This document shows, in pieces, positions 1 through 10,303 of a stretch of 64,000 nucleotides of DNA. This DNA comes from Notolepis coatsorum. Lineage: Eukaryota; Chordata; Actinopteri; Aulopiformes; Paralepididae. The notes beneath the pieces were generated by a model that saw nothing but the letters and a program-made list of their open reading frames with translations, was not told the origin of the DNA and ran no database searches. Position numbers and translations under genes: made by a program. The first letter of the stretch is position 1; the number at the start of each line of letters is the position of its first letter. Location: the NCBI GenBank assembly GCA_963971535.1, contig OZ020587.1, positions 154,912,682 through 154,976,681 of the forward strand. Reading direction: 5' to 3'.

Positions 1-150
1 GCAGAATGGGTACAATACAGCACAGCTCAATACACAATTGTTAAGGGGATGCAGACCAGAGAGAGACTTTAGTCTTGTTTACATCAGGGTCCCCCATTTT
101 CAATACCAGATTTGTTTACATCAGGGTCCCCCATTTAAATTACAACTATC
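1..150 (-). mobile_element. 3' end of a non-LTR retrotransposon
   Basis: The reverse complement of the first ~95 bases matches 32,800-32,906 almost base for base, including the GTAAACAAGAC...AAAGTCT stretch and the terminal TACCCATTCTGC. It is therefore the same LINE tail in the opposite orientation. A short segment (TTTGTTTACATCAGGGTCCC) is repeated at about 84 and 112. The element continues beyond the left edge or is 5'-truncated. Confidence 0.7.
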
Positions 151-1532
151 TCAGATCACTTGAGTGTTTATGTTGCTTTAATTTACACATTATAAGTCAC
201 ATAAAGCTAATTACAATGTCTGTTTCAGAATTATAATACATCTGTGGGCGTACCCTGACCAATACGGGGAGCTAAACAAACACTTCCGGTTCCCAGTATA
301 TGGCAGTACAGGAATTGTAGTCCACATAAACAGCATTAGATTAGACTTTATAAGCTTTCAATGTTGAAAACTTGAAACACAAACAACATAGATTATGTTT
401 AAAAGTAAGATGTTTAGGTTATATTCACTTGAGTTAATGTGTTTATCTAAAGAACCAATGAAAGATAACTAGCCCTTTCCATTGTAAGACATTTTTAAAC
501 ATGATTCAAAATGTGTGGTTCCACATTCATATGATGCTTGTGTACATATGCGATATGATTGATAAATGATAACACTATCATTACATCCTAGGACGGGATG
601 GATGAGAAATAGCTGATGTTTTGTTAAGTTCACAGACGATCAACAAAGAACCCACTCAAATGGTATTAGAAGTGGAAAATTAACATGTGTTTTTATTTTC
701 AGTCAGGCTCTGAGACGAGATGCAGAAGCTATAGTTTTAAATAGGATTCTAATCAACACAACCCAGACAGTCAAAGCGTCACTAATATATTTTTGTGTTT
801 GCAGGAAACAGGCAGACAATTAGGAGAGGCAGACGGATTTGCCTCTGGATTGAATTGCAAAGCAGGGTTTAAAACACTCACTCAAACCAGCTGAGGACGA
901 TGTGGAGTGAAAGACAATGCAAATAGCCAGTCTGACCACACCTATAGAGACTCAACTTAGTATCTCCACTTAGTATAGTAGGAAGTATCGCTTTAGATGC
1001 AGATTTTCTCTTTGTTACCACAAGACTCAGCCGAAGGTCGTGTGGAGCTGAGAGACAATCGATTGACCATTCGGAACAAATCTACATCCAAACACCCACA
1101 TGTAAATTTCTTCAGAGTGGGCACTTGGGAGACAAAGCAATGCAAATGCCTGCACTCGTGACCACAGACTTGATGAACTCACCTGGCGGTGGATGGCAAC
1201 AGAGAACCACTTAATTAACATGAATTAGACACAGGTGATGAATTTGCAGTTATGAAAATCTACCTAACTCCCATACTAACAATAACTAACCAGTCGTTTT
1301 CATCATCTCTTTTCAAGAGGCACATGAATTAGAGAAGTGCCCGAGATGAAAGATTAATGATGAAAACAACTTTACTTACAATCCCCTCCTTCTATTCTCT
1401 GTTTATAACCAATAACATGCATGACTATTCCTTAGACTATTCTTTTAACAACTAATACATTTCCATGACTGCAAAATATCAACCACAAAATTGAAACACA
1501 ATTATCTAAATGTACAAGGTATACACGTACAT
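151..1532. other. No gene recognised
   Basis: AT-rich sequence without a convincing reading frame on either strand. Two diverged segments at about 890-960 and 1,040-1,190 share pieces such as GTGTGGAG..GAGA.ACAAT and CAATGCAAAT. This suggests an old local duplication, but nothing identifies a function. Confidence 0.5.
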
Positions 1533-1718
1533 TGATCATTTAGCTGACACTGTATGACAGGACATCAAAAAGGGCACAACTCTATCAGCTGAGTAACAAT
1601 GTTCATCAAAGTGTTGAGTGCCACAGTGTAGGTTAGTTTTATTAGTGTTGAGTGCTACAGTGTAGGTTAGTTTATTAGGACAAATGCATGACAGTAAGGT
1701 TAGTTAGGGTTAGATGAC
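1533..1718 (-). mobile_element. L2-type LINE 3' tail, rearranged
   Basis: The reverse complement matches the 3' tail of the L2 copy at 52,830-53,000 (CTAACCTACACTGTAG..., CATCAAAGTGTTGAGTG...). The piece with the usual GTCGCTTTGGATAAAAGCG core is mostly missing. A ~33-bp segment around GTTGAGTGCTACAGTGTAGG occurs twice in tandem. It is a short decayed copy. Confidence 0.75.
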
Positions 1719-2111
1719 AAAACGAATGATTGTTTTTCATGCAAAATTAACTGACTACCTAGATTTTATGTTTTTTCCCCATGCTAAATTATGACGAGCC
1801 ACACTGAGACGTGAATAACGCCAGAGAAGTCGTGGCGAGGTAAGTATCCTGAGGCACACCCAACGCATCCTGAGGTAAGATCAACTTCAATTTAACACCA
1901 CAGACTATTTTATCTGATTCAAGACTTTGGCCATTCATTTACTAATTTTATTTAAAGCCTAATGCTGTAAGATCTAGTTAGATACAAGATCTGATAAGAT
2001 TGTAGTGAATGTGACCTTCTTAACATAAAGAATCACTGCTAATGCAATTGGCTTGCATTTCCTATTTTCAATTAAATGATTTTATTTGCAATGAATTGAA
2101 TTAATCCCAAA

Positions 2112-2810
2112 ATGATTTTCCACTTTAGCAGAAAGGCGTTGAATCATTTATGTGAGGAGTTTTCTAAGGCAGTTTTTATCATCCTCAGATCACGAATTGG
2201 TGAGAGGACAGGACGAGGAACACAACCCAGCGACCTGAGCGACCCACGACAGCATACTACCACCAGGGACGCCGCCAAGGAGCTGCGGACACAACCAGAA
2301 CGACGACAACAACCATGGGAGAACCACCAGCCCACGCAACACAGACGTCCCCAAAGGAAGGGGAGCAGAGACAGAAAGGACGACATGCAGCCCCACCCCG
2401 GCGACCCGCGGCAGACCATCTGCAAACGAGAACCGAAGTCCCCGACCATCAAGGTGGATTCCCATGACAAGATTGTCATCCGTGTGAGAGAGAGCGTCCT
2501 ACTGACTAGCCACTACACCGGCGGGCCCTCGCCCTCCATCAAGTGGTACCGCAATGACGAGGAGAGGACAGCGAAACCAGCACAACACATTCAAAAACGC
2601 CCGCCCCCTCGCCCCTCTAGTACCGCGATGACGAGGAACGGGGGGGACCAACCACCACACAGCACGTTCAAGAACGCCCTGACCACCATGTCTCTAGGCC
2701 TGATAGGGGCCAAGCGTGAGCACAGTGGCAGACATGTGATGGTGGTGGAGAACAACACAGGTTCTAGGAAAAGAGTCTGCAAGACCACTATAGTTGACTG
2801 CTACAGGTGA
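2112..2810 (+). pseudogene. Immunoglobulin-like (I-set) domain fragment
   Basis: An open frame of 232 codons. Its second half reads as a muscle-type I-set Ig domain: a 'VLLTSHYTGGPSPSIKWYRN' strand B-C region with the core Trp at about residue 144, and a 'TTMSLGLIGAKREHSG' E-F region ending in VVENNTGSRKRVC. This resembles Ig domains of titin/IGFN1-like proteins; that is recognition from memory, not a search. Between the two halves a ~75-bp segment is duplicated (TACCGCAATGACGAGGA at ~2,547; TACCGCGATGACGAGGA at ~2,621). This inserts about 25 residues into the fold. The Tyr normally found in the SGxY motif is His. The first half is low-complexity, rich in Gln, Arg and Pro, and unlike any domain I know. 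An acceptor-like TTTAGCAG precedes the frame and a donor-like CAG/GTGACC ends it, so it could be a diverged exon. A decayed exon or retro-copy is likelier. Confidence 0.45.
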
Positions 2811-4299
2811 CCCTTGACAGGGAATGAACGGCGACCAGTGAATGTTCCCGACTGCATCGTCAAGAAGAGACATCATCAGAGACCTGTGAACCAAGAGACT
2901 TCTGAACACAGTGTCCACATTGTTATGTATTTATTTAATTTTTATGTGTTACTGTTTGGCCCTGCCACACGGCCGACAGAGAACACCTTGTCAACAACGA
3001 CGCAACATCATTCAGATTAATACCTTCACAAGCAGGAAACTTTTCACACAATTGTATGTATCTGCAAAACGATGAACTAGGGATGTGATGAAAAGAAATC
3101 AATGAGAAAGCATTAACAATGGTTAGTAATAATGAGCTAAAATGTATTGCTGAAGGAAGAAGTGACCACATGATCACATTACATCACATTTGAATTACTT
3201 AGGTTACAAAATTGTATTGTCAGACAAGAAAGAATCAGTTGTTTTATTCTCTCATAGAAGAGGACATGTAACGTTGTTTTGCACCTGTATGGTGAACCAT
3301 TGATAGTATATGCACTAGAATTACATACAGAAGCGATGCATAAGACGTTTTATCTCCTCATTTATAGAGAAGAAATGGAGAAAATTGCCTGATTCTAAGT
3401 AAAGACCAACAAAACTGAGGCAATCACAGATGAAAGTGACACTCAAACTCAGGGTAAATACAACTGGATCCTAAGTAATTTCATCAAGAATCATCATAAA
3501 ACGTGCAAATATATATATATATATATATATTTTTGAACAGTTTCCCATAATCAATCATGTTAGTTTTATTAACCACCAGGTTAACGGTTGTTAAAATGTT
3601 TTTGTACACATTAGCCTTATGTGTAAATCCTATTCCTAATAATTATGCACACAATTTTGTTTTTTCACCCTGTGCACTCTGACCACACAGAGACAGTGCA
3701 TGTATTTAATTGGTTTACGATGCCTGTATGTACAACCAGATCACATTAGCTCCCCTGAGTCACGACATGAACGACTGAAGGTATGCCAAGATATTTGCAC
3801 AGCGATAGCTTCTAATGAGTATGTTAAGTGTTGTTTGATATCAGAGTTGAGGACCACTCATTGATATAGGTATTTTGAGCGATTAATAAAAGAAAAGGGT
3901 GACATCTATTCCCACATCTCTGATATCAAAATAACACAGACCGCAGTCCAGTCGATCATGTCATGAATCATGTATGTAAATAATTCTATTTTAAACTGTT
4001 ATGCCAACAACCAAATCACATTGGCCAAAATTTTCATTATTTTAATTGTTTTCTATTTTCACTTTTACCTGTTCCAAACAATCCTGGTATATTATACATT
4101 AATCTCACCCAAATTATAAGAAAGAAAAGTGAGTATTGTGGTATAATATCTAATGTTCTCATGTAAATATAGTCCCCTCCCCTATATCCCCTTACCTGTG
4201 CCCCCCCCCTCTCTGTGGAATAAGACACTCCCCTCCCCTGTGTCCCCATTACCTGTACCCCCCCCCCCCCCCCCCCCATCTGACCTATCAAATGGGACC
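2811..4299. other. No gene recognised; simple repeat and stem
   Basis: AT-rich sequence. It holds an (AT)n run at about 3,508-3,531. A 13-bp inverted repeat has arms TTTGATATCAGAG at 3,834-3,846 and its complement at 3,918-3,930. A C-rich tract lies at 4,199-4,280. The proline-rich frames over that tract are composition artefacts. Confidence 0.5.
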
Positions 4300-4503
4300 A
4301 CACCCCCTCCTGTTAACTATATAGATCTCCTCTTGAGATCTATCCGGGTCTTCTTACCTGGGTAATTAAGCTGATCACCTGGGGGGAAACCCTCAGCCAT
4401 TCTCTCTATGTATTCTATCTGTTTGGTTAATAAACCCTTGTTATTATCCAAGCCTCGGTTGACTGAGACATTCTTCATCAGGATATCTACTAATATCCCA
4501 CAC
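4300..4503 (+). mobile_element. Possible 3' part of a solo LTR
   Basis: Seen: a TATA-like ACTATATAGATC at about 4,316, then AATAAA at about 4,429, then a short U5-like stretch ending in CCCACA at ~4,502, directly before the LINE ORF1. The spacing suits an LTR promoter and polyadenylation region. No matching 5' boundary or target duplication was found. It may instead be the 5' UTR of the LINE. Confidence 0.3.
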
Positions 4504-4525
4504 TATTTATATAACTTCAGACACG

Positions 4526-5635
4526 ATGAAATGCTTTGGATGTGGGATGGAAGGTCATATGATTAGGTCCTGTCCTACTAAGAGGCCTGGGTCGTCTGAT
4601 CAAACACCGCCATCACCCAGGGCAGGTCCAAGTGGCTCGAGCACCAACAAGGGTCGAGAGAGAACCTCTGGGAGGAAAGGAACAGGAGAAGGTCTGGTGG
4701 AGAAGACAGGACAAGGTGAGAAGGTGTAGGGGGGGGAGAGGCCTGGTGGAGGGAGTAGAACAGGGTAAGCAGGTGCAGGAGGAGAGGAGAGGCCTGGTGG
4801 AGAAGACAGGACAAGGTGATAAGTTGCAGTGGGAGGGGGGGGGGGGCTGGTGGAGAAGACAGGACAGGGTGAGCAGGTGCAGGAGGAGAGGAGAGGCCTG
4901 GTGGAGAAGACAGGACAAGGTGAGAAGGTGCAGGGGGGGGTGGACCTGGTAGAGGGGGCAGAACAGGGTGAGCAGGAGGAGGGGGTAGACCTGGTAGAGG
5001 GGGCAGAACAGGGTGAGCAGGTGCAGGAAGAAAGAGGTTTGGTAGCGGAGGCAGGATTAAATGTGAATTCTAATTGGAAAAAAGTGGAGAAAAAGGGAAG
5101 AGCGAAGGCTGTTGAGGAGATCACTGTGGTCGAGGAGGGTGAAGAAGTGGGAGGTCAGAAGACAGGGGTCGGAGGTGAAGAAATAATCAGACTGGGCAAA
5201 TGCACTGGATCAGCTGCTGGAGAAGTAGAGTGTAGCATAAATGAGGAGGAAATGGAACTTGATGCTGATGTTACCAAAATTTCCCAAAAAAGGAAAACTG
5301 AGGTCAGTCAAAAGAGTGTCAACCTGAGCAGGAGGTAGACAGTGACAGTGGAGACTCTGACTTCAGTGATGAGGCGGAGTCTCTGCCTCCCACTCAGTCT
5401 CAGGCTGACAGGAGGGATGGGTATTCTTTAACTAGAATAAAACGTTTTCTACAGGATACTAAAGGCTCAAGGGCAGTTAAGGTGGAACGTTTTTTTCCTG
5501 ATGTAAAGCTATTTGTTGAGTCCGCTAAGTGGCTAATGAAACGCAATGACAAGATTGACGAAGGTTTCTCTGATCAGGAGATTTATCGTTTAAGGAAACA
5601 TGTTCAAAGGTCAAGATCAAAAATCTCCAATGATG
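4526..5635 (+). pseudogene. LINE ORF1 (CCHC knuckle protein), frameshifted
   Basis: Starts MKCFGCGMEGHMIRSCP, a CCHC zinc knuckle (C-x2-C-x4-H-x4-C) at residues ~3-16, typical of the RNA-binding ORF1 protein of Tx1-like elements. After ~45 codons comes a purine-only, G-rich tandem repeat (about 4,690-5,030) built on GGTGGAGAAGACAGGACA. Its length changes have thrown the frame. Past the repeat an acidic Glu/Val-rich segment runs to 5,338. A shift of frame there uncovers a conserved-looking end (GFSDQEIYRLRKHVQRSR, ~5,560-5,620). ORF1 proteins bind element RNA and form the ribonucleoprotein. This copy cannot make an intact one. The next frame (ORF2) begins ~60 bases downstream. Confidence 0.65.
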
Positions 5636-5692
5636 TTTAAGTTATCTGGTCTCCTTTTATTATTTTATGTCCTGCAGTTTGGATATTTTCTC

Positions 5693-7671
5693 ATGGCAGA
5701 ATTTAAAGTAGGTACCCTAAATTTAAATGGTGCAAGATATGATGCAAAGAGGGCATCTCTTTATCAACTAATGGATTTTAAAAATATTGATGTGATGCTT
5801 GTCCAAGAGACGCACAGTACTGAGGATAATACAGTGGCTTGGAAAAGAGAATGGAATGGAAAAATAGTTTTAAGGGGAGACACTGCAGGTGAATAGGGTA
5901 AAAAAATTAACTAATAGATATCACAATGAAACTTCCCCAGTTGATTACTTATATTAAGCCATAAAACCAGTACTAGTGGTGGAGTGGGGATTTTATTTTC
6001 CAGACAATTTTTGCCACAGTCATGTGAGATTGAGGAGGTTGTAAAGGGACGTCTTTTGAAAGTAAGAGTGTTATATGAGAAGGTGAAAATGGTATTTATT
6101 GTTGTTTATGCCCCAAATGTTGGTTTGGAAAGAATGTGTTTTTTAGATTCTTTGGCTGATGTTATTAAGGGTTGTGATAATGAAGAGTTTTTATTTCTGG
6201 GAGGGGATTTTAACTGTACTGTTAACCCCGTTTTAGATAGGAACCATCAAGAGCCTCACTCTGCATCTCGTAGTCGTCTCTCTAGGGTGATTGAGACGTA
6301 TGAGCTGAGTGATGTGTGGAGACGAATGCATCAAAAGCAGAGGCAATACACATGGGTTCACACTAGAGATTTATTATCATTGGCCAGACTTGATCGGTTT
6401 TATTGTTTTAAACACCATTTTAGTGTTTTTAACAATTGTTATATAACCCCTGTTGGTTTTACTGACCATTCTCTTGTGTACTGTTCTGTTTTTATCAAGT
6501 GTGTAAAGCCACAAAGTGCTTACTGGCATTTTAATACGTCTCTTTTAACTGATCAAAATTTTAGGGACGCTTTTACCTTCTTATGGAAGGTTCATAAGCA
6601 GACAAAGGCCAGTTTTATCTCACTACAGCAGTGGTGGGATGTGGGGAAGTGCAAAATTAAGCAGTTCTGCCAACAGTACACTCTAAATGTTACTAGGGAT
6701 ATCGCCAGATCTATGAAGGCTCTGGAGATTGATGTGGAGGAGCTTCAAGAGCTAGCAGAATCCACAGGAGATCAAGGCCATATTGGAGCTCTCAAAGTTA
6801 AAAAGTCTGCTCTGGCTGACCTGTTAGGTATTTCAGCACAGGGTGCTCTGGTGAGGTCACGTTTCAGAAACATCTCAGAGATTGATGCATCTTCCCGTTT
6901 CTTTTTCGGTCTGGAGCGCAAGAATGGGCAGAAGAGGCTCATCCACAGCATGCGCTCAGACACAGGTCAGATACTGTCTGAGTCCACTGACATCAGGAGG
7001 CATGCTGTGGGTTTTTATAGTAGCCTCTTCCAGTCTGAACTTGGAGAGGTGCAGGAGGAATCTCATGGTTTCTATGAAGGCCTACCAAAGGTAGAGAAAG
7101 AGTCCAGTGCAGAGCTGGAGGCGGATGTGTCTCTTGATGAGCTCAATACTGCCCTGCAGAGCATGGCAAATGGGAAAGCTCCGGGTATAGACGGATTACC
7201 TGTAGAGTTCTATAAGACCATGTGGGCAGTGTTGGGGGAAGCTCTCCTGATAGTCTTATTGGAGGGCAGCTGCCGCTGAGCTGCAGAAGGGCAGTACTCA
7301 CACTGTTGCCAAAGAAGGGAGACTTAATGGAGATCAGGAACTGGAGACCTGTCTCACTTTTGTGTACAGAATACAAGCTCCTCTCCAAGGTGCTAGCTAC
7401 CAGGCTGAGAGAGGTAATGGGGCAGGTGATCCATCGTGACCAGACCTATTGTGTGCCTGACAGGTTGGTCAGTGACAATGTTTTTCTGATTCTGGATTTT
7501 TTGGACATCTCTAGTGCATTGGGTTTGGAAACTGGTCTTATTTCCATAGATCAGGAAAAGGCTTTTAACAGGGTTGAACACCAGTACTTGTGGAAAACTC
7601 TAGAGGCCTTTGGTTTCAGCCCAGGTCTCATAGCCAAGATCAAGGCTTTGTACAGTAACATTGAGAGTGTG
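5693..7671 (+). pseudogene. LINE ORF2, part 1: AP-like endonuclease and RT start
   Basis: ORF2 probably begins at the ATG at 5,693 (MAEFKVGTLNLNGARYD). The APE-type endonuclease shows TLNLNG, VQETHS, GGDFNC near 6,200, a LARLDR block near 6,380 and a closing FTDHSLVYC at ~6,460. These are the metal-binding and catalytic blocks of LINE endonucleases. A stop at 5,894 and a shift before 5,984 break this domain. The reverse transcriptase begins near 7,110 with NGKAPGIDGLPVEFYK. Another frameshift falls at ~7,250. RT block 3 (NWRPVSLLC) and block 4 (ISIDQEKAFNRVEH) follow before the insertion at 7,672. The protein would nick target DNA and prime reverse transcription there. Confidence 0.75.
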
Positions 7672-9219
7672 TATAGTAAAAAGGAATAAGGGTTTATCTT
7701 ATAAAACCATCTAACTACCTTACTCTGCATTGTGTTTCTAACTACACCTTAAAACATATTTACTTATAAAAACCATCACGGTCTTGTAGGACGGCAGCGA
7801 AGCAGGAGGAAGCATCAATGAGGAGAAGAAGTTGTCTCAGATCTGTTTTAATTCAAAGTAAAAAAGTGAAATAACAATGATTCTGGTTTCCAGGGGAAAT
7901 TAATTGTGCAATGATTTTCAATGGTCGCAAACTATATGCCGTTTGTCATTGAAAATCAGTCTAAGAGAGTAGATTAAAGAATGGTCTTCATTGGTTTGAT
8001 GAGTTGGTGATTCCCTTTGTTGTCTGGCGACAACACAAGGATTCTTTTCTCGTTTCAAAAAGCTTCTTCTTCGTGTGTTCCGCTGCTTGCCGTTTCGCCG
8101 TCCTCTGGGTGGGGGGTGGTGTGTTCTGTTCCCGGTCTGTTTTTGTTGTCCTTCCCACCCCCCTTTTTATCAACGAGGCGAAACTCCTCAAAGTGAGGTC
8201 ATCCATGACCTCACCCAAATGGTCTCATCCAATCACCAGCATTCACAGTTCAAATCTCAAAAGAGGTGGGCCTTAGAAGGGCTATTTGCTAGTTTAAAAA
8301 TAGACTTAATAACTGTGGTATTAAGTCTCAGAACAGTCCTTTTAACTTAAGTTGAATAGCTACAAACAGTTTATATTTAGTTATCATTGAAAATATGTTC
8401 CCACTTGATTCACCAAGGCTCAGTTGCTCCTATTTGTACCACATTGTTTCATCTAATTTCTAAACACAGACATATTACTTTTAACTAGTAGAATCTTTAT
8501 GTGAGATGAGAATCACTGTCTGTTACCATCAAGCCCAGTTTCATAGTTTTATAATTATTCTTTTAGCTTAGTTCTATATCTATTTCAAACAGCTATTACT
8601 CAGCACGTTGGGTATTCTTCCAGTTTGGTTTATATAAAAGGCTTGATTGTAACCTCGATGACTTTCTGTCATAAACACAGCATATTTCATATTTTTTTTC
8701 CATATCAGTCCAACATAACAGTAATATTTGCAAGTATTTCACATTACTTGTAAGCATCCTAAATCAGTAAAAACACATTTAAGATATTGAAGATAGTTTC
8801 CTCCTAAAACCTCATCTGACCAGTTTGTCAGTATCCTGTGTCACAAGTCTCAGCTAGATAACAGCCAGGTGGCCCATTGTCCTAAGCTTCCTCGGCCTGG
8901 CAGCTACTACTGAGGTTTCCTGTTGTATAAATAGAATTATCTACCTACTCACTCTAAATGTAAATATCAACTCCTACCCTCCAGGGCAACTAAAATCCCA
9001 CTATTGTTCTAGTCTGCTTGATCAGCCAACCCCCTATAGAAATTATAACCGTAGCCAGCTAGTGGGCTTTGTCCCAGCGTATCTTTTTAGCAAAGTGAAT
9101 CAGTCAGTATGACTTCAAGATATACCTACCCTTTTGACTATTTAAGACTGCAAGTCTAATGCATTCATATTTCACACCTTATAGAGTTTTGTGAGCTATA
9201 TTTATCAAATGATACGACA
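7672..9219. mobile_element. Unclassified 1.55-kb insertion in LINE ORF2
   Basis: The LINE codons run ...NIESV / LKINGG... when this stretch is removed. TGTG flanks it on both sides (7,668-7,671 and 9,220-9,223), which suits a 4-bp target duplication. It has no coding frame of note. It could be a solo LTR: its left side reads TGTATAG and its right end ACGACA, compatible with TG...CA, and a TATATAAAAG box lies at ~8,632. No second copy is present here to prove it. Confidence 0.5.
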
Positions 9220-9223
9220 TGTG

Positions 9224-10113
9224 CTTAAGATTAATGGTGGTTTGAGTGCTCCTTTTAAAATCCAGAGGGATATTAGGCATGGGTGTTCTTTGTCGGGAAT
9301 GCTCTATTCCCTGGCATTTGAACCCCTGCTACGCAGGCTCAGGGCAGGCATCTCGGGGGTAAGTGTCCCTGGGTGCATTCCACCTTTTAAGCTTTCAGCA
9401 TATGCAGATGACTTGGTTATTTTTATAAATAAACAAGAGGACATCAATGTGTTAGTTGAAAATGTGGGACGTTTTGCTTTGATTTCATCGGCTAAGGTCA
9501 ATTGGGGGAAGAGCGAAGCACTCATGGTGGGTACGTTGTGCAGCAGACTCACTTTACCAGGGGGCCTGCATTGGAAAAAGGGAGGTTTCAAATATCTGGG
9601 AGTTTTTTTAGGGGATGAGACTTTTAAAGAAAAAACTGTGAAAATGTACTGGAAATAGCTCAATGCCGTTTAAAGAAATGGAAGTGGATTGTACCAAACA
9701 TGTCGTATAGGGGCCGTTTTCTGGTAATCAATAACCTAGTGTCTTCTAAACTGTGGCATCATCTCATGTGTGTTGATTCCCCAATAGACCTTCTCCCTAA
9801 AATTCAAGCTTGTTTTTTAGATTTTTTCTGGGACAAGCTGCACTGGGTGCCCCAGAGTGTTTTGTATTTGCCCAAGGAGGAGGGTGGGCAGGGTCTTGTG
9901 CATCTGTGCAGTAGGGGTGCAACTTTTCGACTCCAGTTCATTCAGAGACTTTTTTATGGAGGCCGGTGGCTTGTGCCATACTAGTGATGAGGATATGTTT
10001 CCTACGTTTAAGCTGCAGCCTGATTTAAAAAATTGCACAGGGCCTCTTTTAGCAATGGGAGATGTTTCTGGTGTGTTTTTTGATGAGGTTGATGGAAAAT
10101 GTTTGTACAGACT
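9224..10113 (+). pseudogene. LINE ORF2, part 2: reverse transcriptase palm/thumb
   Basis: Continues directly after the insertion with LKINGGLSAPFKIQ, RHGCSLSGMLYSLAFEPLL and the catalytic box AYADDLVIF (two metal-binding Asp) near 9,400. Then come the thumb region and a KYLGVFLG block at ~9,590. A stop at ~9,658 and shifts near 9,700 and 9,985 break the frame. The coding sense carries on to the DIRS-like insertion at 10,114, where codon KCLYRL is split and resumed at 15,439. Confidence 0.75.
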
Positions 10114-10133
10114 GTTCTGTATCGTATTAGCTC

Positions 10134-10303
10134 TCGCTCGGCGTCACTCTCTGCACTGTCCTCGCACACGTGCACACGCACTGAATAAAGACCACAATGT
10201 ACCTTTAATCCCAATATTTGTCTGACCACACCCCTATCAGCGTACCCATATAAGCAGGGGTGGGGCCACCCACTCGCCTCCTTCTCGCTTTCACCACAAG
10301 GAA
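10134..10303 (+). repeat. Left inverted terminal repeat of DIRS-like element
   Basis: Inverted match to 15,230-15,404, including CACTGAATAAAGACCACAAT and GGTGGGGCCACCCACTCGCC. The AATAAA inside may serve as a poly(A) signal in the opposite copy. Confidence 0.8.

Noticed and set aside
4153-4365. Proline-rich proteins over the C-rich tract, and similar frames at 4,600-5,124 (minus) and 63,214-63,423
   Set aside because: Low-complexity tracts read in frame; no start context, domain or conservation visible.
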